Origin: Scilla litardierei
Taxonomy: Eukaryota; Streptophyta; Magnoliopsida; Asparagales; Asparagaceae
Length of the DNA stretch: 64,000 bases
Assembly (NCBI GenBank): GCA_030789695.1
Contig: CM061135.1
Location: forward strand, 110,306,301-110,370,300
Direction of reading: 5' to 3'
The notes under the pieces are model-generated. The model made no database searches. It was not told the DNA's origin and saw only the letters and a program-made list of their open reading frames with translations. A program made the position numbers and the translations under genes. Each line of letters opens with the position of its first letter. The stretch's first letter is position 1. Of this stretch, positions 56,501-64,000 are shown one piece after another.

Positions 56501-57331
56501 TACGGTATATTTTTATTCCGCCTATTTTGTTTTCACGGATAACCAGTAGGACCTGCATATTTTTGTAATTTGTGATGACATGAAATCAGGCCGTTACAAG
56601 GCAGGTTGAGGCATGGGCCGGGACATGGAAGATGTGCTCCATATGTTGATTCTAAGTGACATTGACTGCAAAATTGTTAAGGAATTTGGTCTAATCCAAC
56701 TAGATCAATACACTTTCACTTTTGAAACCATTAGTAACACTTCCTAACTGAGCACATACAGATTGCATTGATGAGACTGAGATAAAGTTCATCGCAGAAG
56801 TCACTCTAATATAAACAATAAGCATACTCTTCGACAAATGAAATTAAGGCAGATCAACAATATTCATGTTAGCAACATAATAAGTATAACCAAGAACATA
56901 TCTAGATACCACAGAGAAAGGAAAGGTGCCATACCTTCACTCTATAACCGCGCTCCATCAGTCTAGTGATCGTGTCAGATTTTATTTTGAGGTCCTTCAA
57001 TTCCTGGACAAACCATGTCAACTCAGCAATAATCTAATTATAATACATACACAAGAGAAACATTAACCATTCACAAACTACTTTTGCATAACAGCAAAGT
57101 TTCAGCTTAATGGAAGCTTTATCAAAGTCATCATTTTTTTAGGGGGAAAAGGAGGGGATGCAGGATCATAACACAGAAAAGTCTTTGGAGTGCAGATTTT
57201 AAAAAAATTCAGAACAAACCAGAATTGTAAAACCCTAAACACATATTTTGAAGTGTAAGAACAAAAGAACTTACGGTTTTTGCAGTAAAGCGAACCTCTT
57301 TGTTCTCTCCATTTCGCAATGTAGGTGTAGA
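41560..57331 (-). CDS. Mitochondrial translation initiation factor IF-3, C-terminal exons
   Basis: Four exons on the minus strand: 57331-57275 (19 codons), 57003-56935 (23), 42943-42875 (23) and 42786-41560 (408 plus TGA), all phase 0 with GT...AG introns. The joined sequence carries the IF-3 C-terminal domain: [58 protein letters not shown]-3 binds the small ribosomal subunit and controls start-codon pairing. The long Ser/Pro/Gln-rich tail after the domain is typical of plant mitochondrial IF-3. Exons for the presequence and N-terminal domain are not found up to 60246; they may lie beyond the chromovirus at 60247-64000, or the gene may be 5'-truncated. The middle intron is 13,991 bp and full of transposons. 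Confidence 0.88.
41890..42195 (-). repeat. Three 34-residue tandem repeats in the IF-3 tail
   Basis: The last exon encodes three near-identical units of 34 residues (102 bp each), core [12 protein letters not shown], then [15 protein letters not shown], followed by a degenerate fourth. The frame is kept. The domain is predicted to be disordered; repeat number may vary among alleles. Confidence 0.92.
42944..45054. other. IF-3 intron, first 2.1 kb on the low-coordinate side
   Basis: No gene is supported. It contains a 14-bp-arm hairpin at 44130-44165 and scattered AT-rich low-complexity sequence. The GC-richer patch 44370-44520 was not identified. Confidence 0.45.
44130..44165. repeat. Inverted repeat with 14-bp arms, 8-bp loop
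   Basis: 44130-44143 (AAATGTTGCATGCA) pairs perfectly with 44152-44165 around ACGGAAGC. The TGCATGCA core is itself a palindrome. Confidence 0.8.
45055..45228. repeat. Tandem duplication, 89-bp period, two copies
   Basis: The unit beginning ATCTAACGAAAATTTG at 45055 is repeated at 45144, with no difference seen over the 85 bp compared. It lies just left of the SINE. Confidence 0.92.
45254..45519 (+). mobile_element. tRNA-derived SINE with 12-bp target duplication
   Basis: Perfect flanking repeats AACTATAGAAAT at 45242-45253 and 45520-45531. The 5' part resembles a tRNA promoter: A-box-like TGTCCTAGTGGT and B-box-like GGGGTCCGAGGC. A GC-rich body and a short A-run tail follow. About 266 bp. 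No coding capacity; it would be moved by LINE enzymes. Confidence 0.88.
45532..46107. other. Unassigned intron DNA between SINE and LTR element
   Basis: No gene. A short direct repeat (GGAAGTGTCCCTTACATAGTCTG-like) occurs near 45910-45955. Confidence 0.4.
46108..48108 (+). mobile_element. Non-autonomous LTR element of the chromovirus group with a captured TPR gene fragment
   Basis: Two related LTRs (about 46108-46650 and 47626-48108), the left one followed by a TGGTATCAGAGC primer site (46653-46664, initiator tRNA-Met type). The internal 975 bp has no gag or pol core. It has a TPR-coding fragment, a GC-rich patch (47235-47400) and, just before the right [13 protein letters not shown], which resembles the pol end of the chromoviruses here (FHLEDKV). 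The LTR 3' parts also resemble that of 50501-50859. The left LTR's first bases are degenerate, and no clear target duplication was found. Confidence 0.75.
46679..47211 (+). pseudogene. Captured TPR-protein fragment, OEP61-like
   Basis: One frame with a single TGA (46856-46858). [21 protein letters not shown], then [21 protein letters not shown] and [21 protein letters not shown] fit consecutive helices of a TPR domain. From memory of the family, the closest match is the chloroplast outer-envelope OEP61-type TPR (GSEVLTYDPKNV, RRGQAY-LG-LE-A-SDL). No intron interrupts about 160 codons, which suggests capture from spliced RNA. An element-derived start seems to be fused upstream. Function is unlikely. 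Confidence 0.65.
50232..50473. mobile_element. Foldback MITE, Mutator-like, 9-bp target duplication
   Basis: Terminal inverted repeats of about 80 bp (50232-50313 and 50392-50473) match with one substitution and one indel. They begin GGGTTATTTAGTACCGACC. The 9-bp sequence TTAGAACAT flanks both sides (50223-50231, 50474-50482). Long arms and a 9-bp duplication are the marks of Mutator-like elements. No coding capacity. Confidence 0.85.
50501..50859 (+). repeat. Chromovirus 5' LTR
   Basis: 359 bp; same ends and order as the 3' LTR at 55265. Confidence 0.92.
50886..51990 (+). pseudogene. Chromovirus gag remnant
   Basis: The ATG at 50886 opens [21 protein letters not shown] follows at 51039-51041, then the frame runs to 51266 with a Lys/Glu-rich segment. 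From there to 51990 only Pro/Arg/Gly-rich fragments in several frames remain. No capsid core and no zinc knuckle were found, so the capsid part appears deleted. Confidence 0.65.
52012..55264 (+). pseudogene. Chromovirus pol remnant with chromodomain; integrase Glu lost
   Basis: Fragments in order: protease DSGTTHNF (52015), RT with KETVPDKF and intact FFDDIL (about 53015), RNase [16 protein letters not shown] (53446), integrase ([20 protein letters not shown]) and the chromodomain [18 protein letters not shown] to QFPDFHLED (55147-55250). The integrase motif after YHPQTDGQ reads MKVVNR where the intact copy has TEVLNR, so the catalytic Glu is Lys. Multiple stops (for example TAG near 52593) and frameshifts. 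Confidence 0.9.
55265..55630 (+). repeat. Chromovirus 3' LTR
   Basis: 366 bp, TGATGGG to CCTATCA, followed by the duplication AAGTC. Confidence 0.92.
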
Positions 57332-57714
57332 CTGCACAATAGTTAACATGTAACCATCGATAGCAATAGCAGGGGAGACATGCAAATGATATAACATGCA
57401 AAAAATTTCAATTGTTTATAAATCTGTCCAAACATTTGAAATTTAATAAAAAACTAAAAGTATAATAAAAAATAAAAAATAAAAAATTGTTCAAATTTGC
57501 CATAATAACATATACAGAATATTTCCTCAGTCACACCTCTACACACCTGCTTCCCTTTTGTTTCTCCCAGGGTAGTTGCCGTGTTATATGATCGTGCAAC
57601 AGATTCAGTGGGACTGTGTCCATGCACATGAAGCACTCATGTCATACAAATTGTCCTATTTGTCCTATCAAGTTCCTGAAGTTTGATTTTGGTCCTATGG
57701 CTATCACAAACTCC

Positions 57715-57745
<31 letters not shown>

Positions 57746-59480
57746 AAAATAGATTTTAAAAAAGGTAACCCAACCACCCCCTCACGTCTCTCCTTCACAC
57801 AAATGCCAACAAACATATATGCACGAACTACCAGGAAAAATTATGTACATGTAGGAAAAGGGCACAAGTAGCAGCCAAATGCACACACAAGCGCATGCAT
57901 AAGATACAAACACAATGATTAATATGGTTAAGATCAAGTTATATTCAAACATTAAAGCCAATTTCTAGCATTTTCTTAATATTTTTCCAGGTATTATCCA
58001 AAATGATAGTTGGGCACAATCTCATGATCGTCTGCAATAAAGTTGTTACAGAATGGGTAAAATCGTCATTCTGGTTGATAATAAATTGTAATCAATTTGG
58101 TTATCCATGATGTTCCAAATAAAAAAGTAGTTCCATCAAGTAAAAAATAGAATGTCAAAAGAAATATGCAACAACAGAAAAAGCTTTTAACTCAAATTTT
58201 AGATCAGTTGCATGTATTTTTTCTCCATTAAGTTTTTTTATGTGCATCTTCTCTAGTTGACACCTAGGTCTTAAGCAGGTCATTGGCATCCTTACACAAC
58301 CTTTCTCCTCTATCTTGAACTGGAACATGCAGTGAAAGAGCAAGACTCTAAGCACTTTACATGAGAAATTGATTCATTTTTTATTCTTTGTAAAAATAGA
58401 ACGCCCCTTTATATTTTCTGAAGCAGTATCACAAGCATGACTACAGATATGCTCAGAACAGCTAAAGAGTTTGTTTATGTTATAATTACTATAACTTGAT
58501 CCCTTGCTCATCATTTTGTGGTTTGCATAGAAGTTCTGCTACCATTTCATGAGTAAAATTCATTAATGAATCATGTGAATCGCTTACCTCATTACGCTAT
58601 AAGAGTTTTAAATCAAAGGTCCATGGATTCAATACATTATATGCTTTGAGTTAAGAGAGCATTGGACACTCTACATACATGTTTGTTTTAGTGATGAAGC
58701 ATATTGAATTAAAGGTTATAATAGTTGGATTTCACACTCACTTCATCTCAAATTTCAGGGCAAATGTCATTTACATCTCATATGATACCTAGAAAAAAAT
58801 GTCTTCATCCTTTTACAAAAATAAAAATGCTTTGTGGCAATGTTTGATGGCAATGTTTGAGAACTTGGTTTTGGTTTCGGTTTCGTTCCCCGAAAAAAAT
58901 TTAGTTTTGAAAAGTTCCACTAGTTTACTTTTAATTTCGGTTTCTTTTATTACGTCTATTTACATATTTACATGTATACATATGTATATATATCTGTGAT
59001 AGTTGATTTTATTAGAATATTTGCGTAACAGTGAAAATATCACGGATTTAATTATAAAAAGCAAGATTTGGGAACTCAGTCTAGGTTTTGATATCTTCAA
59101 AAAAATTCAGTTTTAGTACGTTTTGATAGATTTGTTCATTCCATTATGAGTTTCTGTTATGTTTTTACTTATATGTGTTTATGTATGACAATTGATTTTA
59201 GTAGGATATTTATGAAGGTGGCTTAAAGGGCCTAAGTCTACGGCAACTCTAAATAAAACTTAATTGAACATGGGTCAGATCAAGTTATTTTAACCCACAA
59301 ACCCGTATCAATGGCAGGTTGTGATTAGAAGAAAGCCTTAGAGCAAACAAAGTTGGCCAGATGCTTTTTAATGCGTGGAGGAATTGATGATTAGATCAAA
59401 ACCTAATGGTATGGCCTAGTTTTTCATTAAAATTATTGTGCCATTAGCTAATTCTGTATCAATCTTTAACAATGTTTATG
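57332..59480. other. Unassigned DNA upstream of the first visible IF-3 exon
   Basis: No IF-3 N-terminal exon was found here on the minus strand: nothing like the PPVCKIMD motif. AT-rich, with a C23A14 homopolymer pair at 57713-57749. Confidence 0.45.
57713..57749. repeat. Homopolymer pair (C)23(A)14
   Basis: A run of about 23 C directly followed by about 14 A. Exact lengths are uncertain in any sequencing method. Confidence 0.9.
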
Positions 59481-59562
59481 TGCACGTGTTACAATCAGGC
59501 ATCTTCATGTGTATCACGTCATCAGATCGAGGGGAGAGAAAGAAGCAAGAGAGAAACGAAGC

Positions 59563-59709
59563 ATGGGCACTCGATGGAGGCTTGTGACAGCTCTTCGCAT
59601 CGGCAGTTCTGTTCGAGGCAATTCTCTTTCTGTCCCTCTAACTCGCTTTCCTTCTCTTTCTTACTTCCACCTCCACTTCTTCTTCTTCTTGTTTTTTAGA
59701 CGTGATTAG
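59563..59709 (+). other. Possible first exon with mitochondrial-type presequence
   Basis: The ATG at 59563 opens MGTRWRLVTALRIGSSVRG, rich in Arg/Ser and without acids, like a mitochondrial presequence. It is preceded by purine-rich leader-like sequence. The frame closes at 59709 within a Phe/Leu run that looks like intron pyrimidines, so a donor should lie earlier but none is obvious. A candidate second exon 59883-59942 (after TTTCAG, before GTATCA) is open in two frames. No product can be named. Confidence 0.3.
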
Positions 59710-60246
59710 GGGTTTTCTCTTGCGGCTTAGGTTCTTATACTTTTTTTTAAATTTCTGCAGTGATATTATATAACTGAGCAACAAAATCCTTCTGTGATGA
59801 TTATTGGTAGGGAATTCTTTGTTTTTTTTTTTGACTGCTTTGTCTGAAACCATCTGAGAATGATTATTTGCCTTTGTTTCAGACCGAGACGATACTGCAA
59901 AAACTTTTCAGCTTTGTCTGATACCTCAATCCTTGCTTCTAGGTATCATGTTAACAAGCTTCAGCCTTACCAAACTAAGAAAAAAATATTACATGTATTA
60001 AAACCTCTCTCTGGGATTCATGTCTTGGAATATTAGGCAGACATTTGCATTAAAAGTCAATCTTGACCCAGCCATAAAACTCTTGGATTCTATTTAAATC
60101 ACTAAGAAATTTAATACTGACATTGGGTTTCCATCTCTCACCAAGAAGGTGAGCTAAAAGCAAGTAAAAATGTCACATTGGAATACCAAGAAAGAAACTC
60201 CTCAAATAACCACTTTTTCGAAGATCTTTGAACAACTGTAAACCTA

Positions 60247-60609
60247 TGATGCGGACTAGGGTTTGTAGAAGAGGTTTGGGGATTTTTATTGGAATTTGGG
60301 GAATAGGGTTACAAGATAAATAGCCAATTTTTGGAGAGTTGGCCCCTCTCCTAGCTTTTGCTAAGGGAAAAGCCTAAACTCTCTTCTAGATCTCCTCGGA
60401 GAACTCTAGGAAATGTCAAATGACGGCTCACAAATTCGATACCCTAACCCTAGCCCACGCCCTCACTTATATAATGATGAGGCGTGGTGCGTACAGCAAC
60501 TAAGACCCACTAATGGTGCCTAAAGTAATTTTATCCCCAAACCTTCGGTACGCCCAGCAATTACTCCTTAGTCTTCTTGCGCCTCCTCTCGTAGGTGATA
60601 AGCGTATCA
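60247..60609 (-). repeat. Chromovirus 3' LTR (right-edge copy)
   Basis: On the minus strand it runs from TGATACGC (60609) to GCATCA (60247), 363 bp. TATA-like TTATATAAGT at 60475-60466; poly-A signal AATAAA near 60285. Flank ACCTA at 60242-60246 is the expected duplication, testable only with the other end. The end of pol overlaps its first 49 bp. Confidence 0.82.
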
Positions 60610-63600
60610 CTACTCCCCCCCAGGAGTTTCACCTTGTCCTCAAGGTGGAAATCTGGGTACTGCTCCAGGATGTGATCATATAACTCCCATGTGGCCTCGA
60701 ACTCCGGTAATCCCGACCAACGAATAAGGACTTCCCGTGCTCCCGATGCTCCCGTACGAATGCCTGTGACCTCCTCGGGTGCAAGAAGTACCTCCATGTC
60801 AACCGTGAGAGTCGGGGGTAAAGTAGACGATGCCTCATGATCTCCAATAGCGCGGCGCAACTGTGAGACGTGGAAAACCGGGTGAATGCGGGTAGTAGGA
60901 GGCAGCTTCAGTCGATACGCCACCTTGCCGATCCTGGCCTCAATCTCATACGGCCCATAGTACTTTGCCGCTAGCTTCTCGTTGCGCCGGTGAGCCATAG
61001 AACGCTGTCGGTATGGTCGAAGCTTCAGATAGACGCGTTCCCCTACATCAAACTCCACCTCTCTGCGATGTGCATCTGCCTTCTTCTTCATGATCTGCTG
61101 CGCGCGCAGTAGGTGACGCTTCAACTCCTCCAGGACTCGATCTCGATCCTCTAGCTGCTGCTCCAATCCTGACACCGGGGTGGATCCCCTACTGTAATGC
61201 ACTAAATGGGGCGGATCCCTGCCATAGACGATCTGAAACGGTGTCATCCTCGCCGCTGAGTGGTACGAGGTGTTGTACCAATACTCAGCCCACATCAACC
61301 ACCCGGCCCACTTCCTAGGAGTCTCTGACGCAAAGCACCGCAGGTACGTCTCTACACTGCGGTTGAGGACCTCCGTCTGGCCGTCCGTCTGGGGGTGGTA
61401 TGCCGTGCTCCGTCGAAGTGCTGTACCCTGCAGACGGAACATCTCCTTCCAAAAAGTGCTCAGAAAGACTTTATCTCTGTCGGACACAATAGAGCGGGGG
61501 TACCCATGCAGCCTGACCACCTCCTTCAGAAAAGCTACTGCTACCGATGCTGCCGTAAATGGGTGGCGGAGTGGAATGAAATGACCGTATTTGCTGAGGC
61601 GGTCAACCACAACAAATATAGTAGTATAGCCCTCGGATCGTGGCAGTCCCTCCACGAAATCCATCGAGATGTCCTCTCATATCCTCTCTGGTAACTCCAA
61701 GGGCTGTAGAAGACCGGCTGGAGATGTCGCCTGATACTTGTGGCGCTGACATATATCGCACTCCGCGACCAGCCTCGCAATGTCCTTCCTCATGCCCGGC
61801 CAGTAAAGCTCCCGGGCCATCCTCTGATACGTCTGGTAACCTCCCGAGTGCCCACCTACTGCGCTGCTGTGGAACTCATGGAAGGGTGCAGGAATGTGAC
61901 CCGAAGTCCGAGGAATCACTAGCCGCCTCCGGTACAGGAGCAGTCCCCCCTCCAATGTGTACCCCGGAAAGTCTGTAGACCCCCCAACAATCGCCTCCCG
62001 GATTCGCCGCAGCTCCTCATCTGCCTCAATCTCTGCTAGCAGGGTGTCGCTCCTCAACATCAACGGAATAGACAAAGCCACCACCTGCACCCCCTCATCT
62101 CGTCGGGAGAGCGCATCTGCCGCCTTGTTGTCCGAGCCGGGTTTGTAATGGATCTCAAATTTGTACCCGCTCAACTTGGACAACCATCTCTGGTGCTCCT
62201 CTGCCACCATGCGCTGCTCCAAGAGGTACTTTAGACTCCGCTGGTCTGTCCGTACCACAAACTCCCTCCCCAGTAAGTAGGGTCTCCACTTCTGAACTGA
62301 CAGCACAATTGTCATCAACTCTCGCTCGTAGACTGACTTCAGCCGGGCCCTGGTGGATAAGACCTGGCTGAAGTAAGCGACCGGCCTCTACTCCTGCATC
62401 AGTACGGCCCCCAAACCGAACCCCGAAGCATCTGACTCCACGATGAATTTCTTCTCAAAATCTGGGAGCGCCAGCACCGGCACCGTCGTCATCACCTCCT
62501 TGAGGGCCTGGAACGCCCTCGTCGCTTCCTCTCCCCAGCAAAAATTATCCTTCTTCAGCTGCTCCGTTAGGGGCCACGCCAATGTGCCGTACCCCTTCAC
62601 GAACCGCCTGTAATACCCTGTAAGCCCCAGAAACCCCCTCAAGGCCCGTAGTGTCCTAGGCTGGGGCCAATCCAACATGGCCGAAATCTTCGATCGATCG
62701 GCGGCCACTCCCTCCGCCGACACAATGTGCCCCAGGTACTCCACCTGCGCCTGTCCGAATAGACACTTCTTCCGGTTGGCCTGCAGCTGATGGCCCTCCA
62801 ACTCCCGCATCACTATCTCCAGATGGCCCAAATGATCCTCTAGTGATGCGCTGTAGACCAGGATATCATCAAAAAAGACCAAAACGAACCTCCGTAAATA
62901 AGGTCGGAAGACCTTGTTCATCAGGGACTGGAAGGTCGCGGGGGCGTTCGTCAGCCCAAAGGGCATGACGAGGAACTCGTAGTGGCCTTCGTGAGTTCTG
63001 AAGGCGGTCTTCTGCACATCTTCCTGCCTCATGCGAATCTGGTGGTACCCCGACTTCAGGTCGATCTTCGAGAACACCACCGCTCCGTGCAGCTCGTCCA
63101 ATAGTTCGTCGATCACCGGAATGGGAAACTTGTCGGGGACAGTCTCCTTGTTGAGAGCCCGGTAATCGACACAAAATCTCCAACTGCCGTCCTTTTTCTT
63201 AACCAGAAGCACTGGGCTAGAGAAAGGACTAGCACTAGGGCGGATGACACCTGCTTGTAACATCTCCTGCACCAACTTCTCAATTTCATCCTTCTGTACC
63301 TGGGGGTATCGGTACGGTCGCACACTGATAGGTGACACCCCCTCCTTTAGCACAATCGCGTGCTCATGGTCTCTCGGCGACGGAAGACCGCTAGGTGGCT
63401 GAAACACTCCCTCAAACCCCTGCAGTAGCTGCTCCACCTCCGGCGGTACTACTGTCGCCCCGATGGCCTCGTCCGACGCCAACCCCTGGAGCGCAATCAA
63501 GAACCCCCCTCCCTCGGCCTGGAGTGTCTTCGCCATGGTCTTGTAGGACACCGACGAACAACACAAACTCGGGTCACCCAACAGCACCACCTTCCGGCCG

Positions 63601-63998
63601 TCTACCTGGAACTCCATCCGTAGTAGCCTCCAATTGAACTTCGTCTCTCCCAGCGACTGCAGCCATTGCATCCCCAAAATCAAGTCGACGTTGCCCAAGG
63701 TCAAGGGCAGGAAGTCTCCCGTGATCACCACCCCCTGTATGGACACCATCAAGTCCCGGCAGATACCTCTACTCTGCTCGACCACCCCGGTCCCGAGCAT
63801 GACCCCAAAGCCCTCTGTCTCCGTGACTGGTAACCCTTGACTCTCAATCACCCTGGGGGATACGAAATTATGGGTAGCCCCACTATCTATCAAGATCACC
63901 ACGTCCAGGTCTCGGACTCTACCAGCCAGCTTCATGGTGTGCACCCGCGTAAACCCCGCGATGGAGCTAAGCGAGACCTCGGCCGCCTCCAGTAGTAG
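60561..63998 (-). pseudogene. Chromovirus protease-RT-RNase H-integrase-chromodomain, two stops
   Basis: One continuous frame from the window edge. Protease [10 protein letters not shown] (about 63885), RT with [17 protein letters not shown] and FFDDIL (Asp codons 62870-62865), RNase [16 protein letters not shown], integrase with an HHCC finger (CDICQRHK), SDRDKVF and DGQTEVLNR (both acidic residues kept), then VLIRWSGLPEFEATWELYD to YPDFHLEDKV, a chromodomain that would target integration to marked chromatin. Stops are TAG at 62390-62388 and TGA at 61679-61677 where the family has Trp. Otherwise all motifs are present, so it died recently. It ends at 60561, inside the LTR; the polypurine tract CTCCTGGGGGGGAG is within the coding end. 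Confidence 0.93.
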
Positions 63999-64000
63999 AG

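Larger units (their letters stand above)
48229..56598 (+). repeat. Probable solo LTR (Tekay/Del-like), twice interrupted
   Basis: The left end TGTAAGGGTCC and right end AGGCCGTTACA form a TGTAA...TTACA pair typical of Tekay/Del LTRs. Flanks are AGGTA (48224-48228) and AGGCA (56599-56603), one mismatch. Removing the foldback element and the chromovirus leaves about 3.0 kb, plausible for such an LTR. It has the usual C/T-rich part with repeated GGCCCA motifs (48360-48720). No internal region of its own is found. Confidence 0.55.
60247..64000 (-). mobile_element. Chromovirus (Ty3/gypsy), nearly intact, continues beyond the right edge
   Basis: 3' LTR at 60247-60609 and protease-RT-RNase H-integrase-chromodomain at 60561-63998, all in one minus-strand frame with only two stops. 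Gag and 5' LTR lie beyond the window. It is closely related to the copy at 50501-55630 and is the best-preserved element here. Confidence 0.93.

Noticed and set aside
57454..57636. Candidate upstream IF-3 exon on the minus strand
   Set aside because: The encoded sequence has no similarity to the IF-3 N-terminal domain or its linker.

Overview
The window is nuclear DNA of a flowering plant, probably a eudicot, although the species cannot be read from it. Almost all of it is transposable elements, many nested in one another. One host gene is clear: the C-terminal half of a mitochondrial translation initiation factor IF-3 gene on the minus strand, with four exons between 41560 and 57331. There are no bacterial features, no CRISPR array and no rRNA or stand-alone tRNA genes.

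Layout from left to right. 1-3293: decayed L1-type LINE, minus strand. 3294-5698: 5' part of a Ty3/gypsy Athila-type element (family A). 5707-6156: inverted scrap of a family B LTR. 6157-9014: antisense ORF of the 'gypsy type transposase' kind, then an LTR-like segment with a TATA box. 9015-31226: family B Athila-type element, split inside its 5' LTR by a complete family A element (10841-22595, target duplication CACGA). 32116-39110: complete but dead Ty1/copia element (duplication TTCAC). 39111-41559: unassigned DNA downstream of IF-3. 41560-57331: IF-3 exons. One intron (42944-56934, about 14 kb) holds a SINE, a non-autonomous LTR element carrying a captured TPR gene fragment, and a probable solo LTR that is itself interrupted by a Mutator-like foldback element and a chromovirus. 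57332-60246: unassigned DNA with a possible plus-strand first exon. 60247-64000: chromovirus on the minus strand with nearly intact pol, running off the right edge.

How the parts relate. The full-length family A element has gag-protease and a downstream Athila-type ORF but no reverse transcriptase, RNase H or integrase, so it must have been copied by enzymes supplied in trans. The small LTR element at 46108-48108 likewise shares LTR end, primer-binding site and pol tail with the chromoviruses at 50501 and 60247, which makes it a passenger of that group. IF-3 exon reading frames and all six visible splice sites are intact.

The most unusual structures are these. The presumably transcribed part of the family A LTR has five stem-loops that share a 14-nt loop while their stems differ in sequence. 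The same LTR has a dense array of CTCGGCCGAG palindromes, repeated inside the element. The copia leader has two kinds of hairpin array. The non-autonomous LTR element carries an apparently intron-free fragment of a TPR gene.
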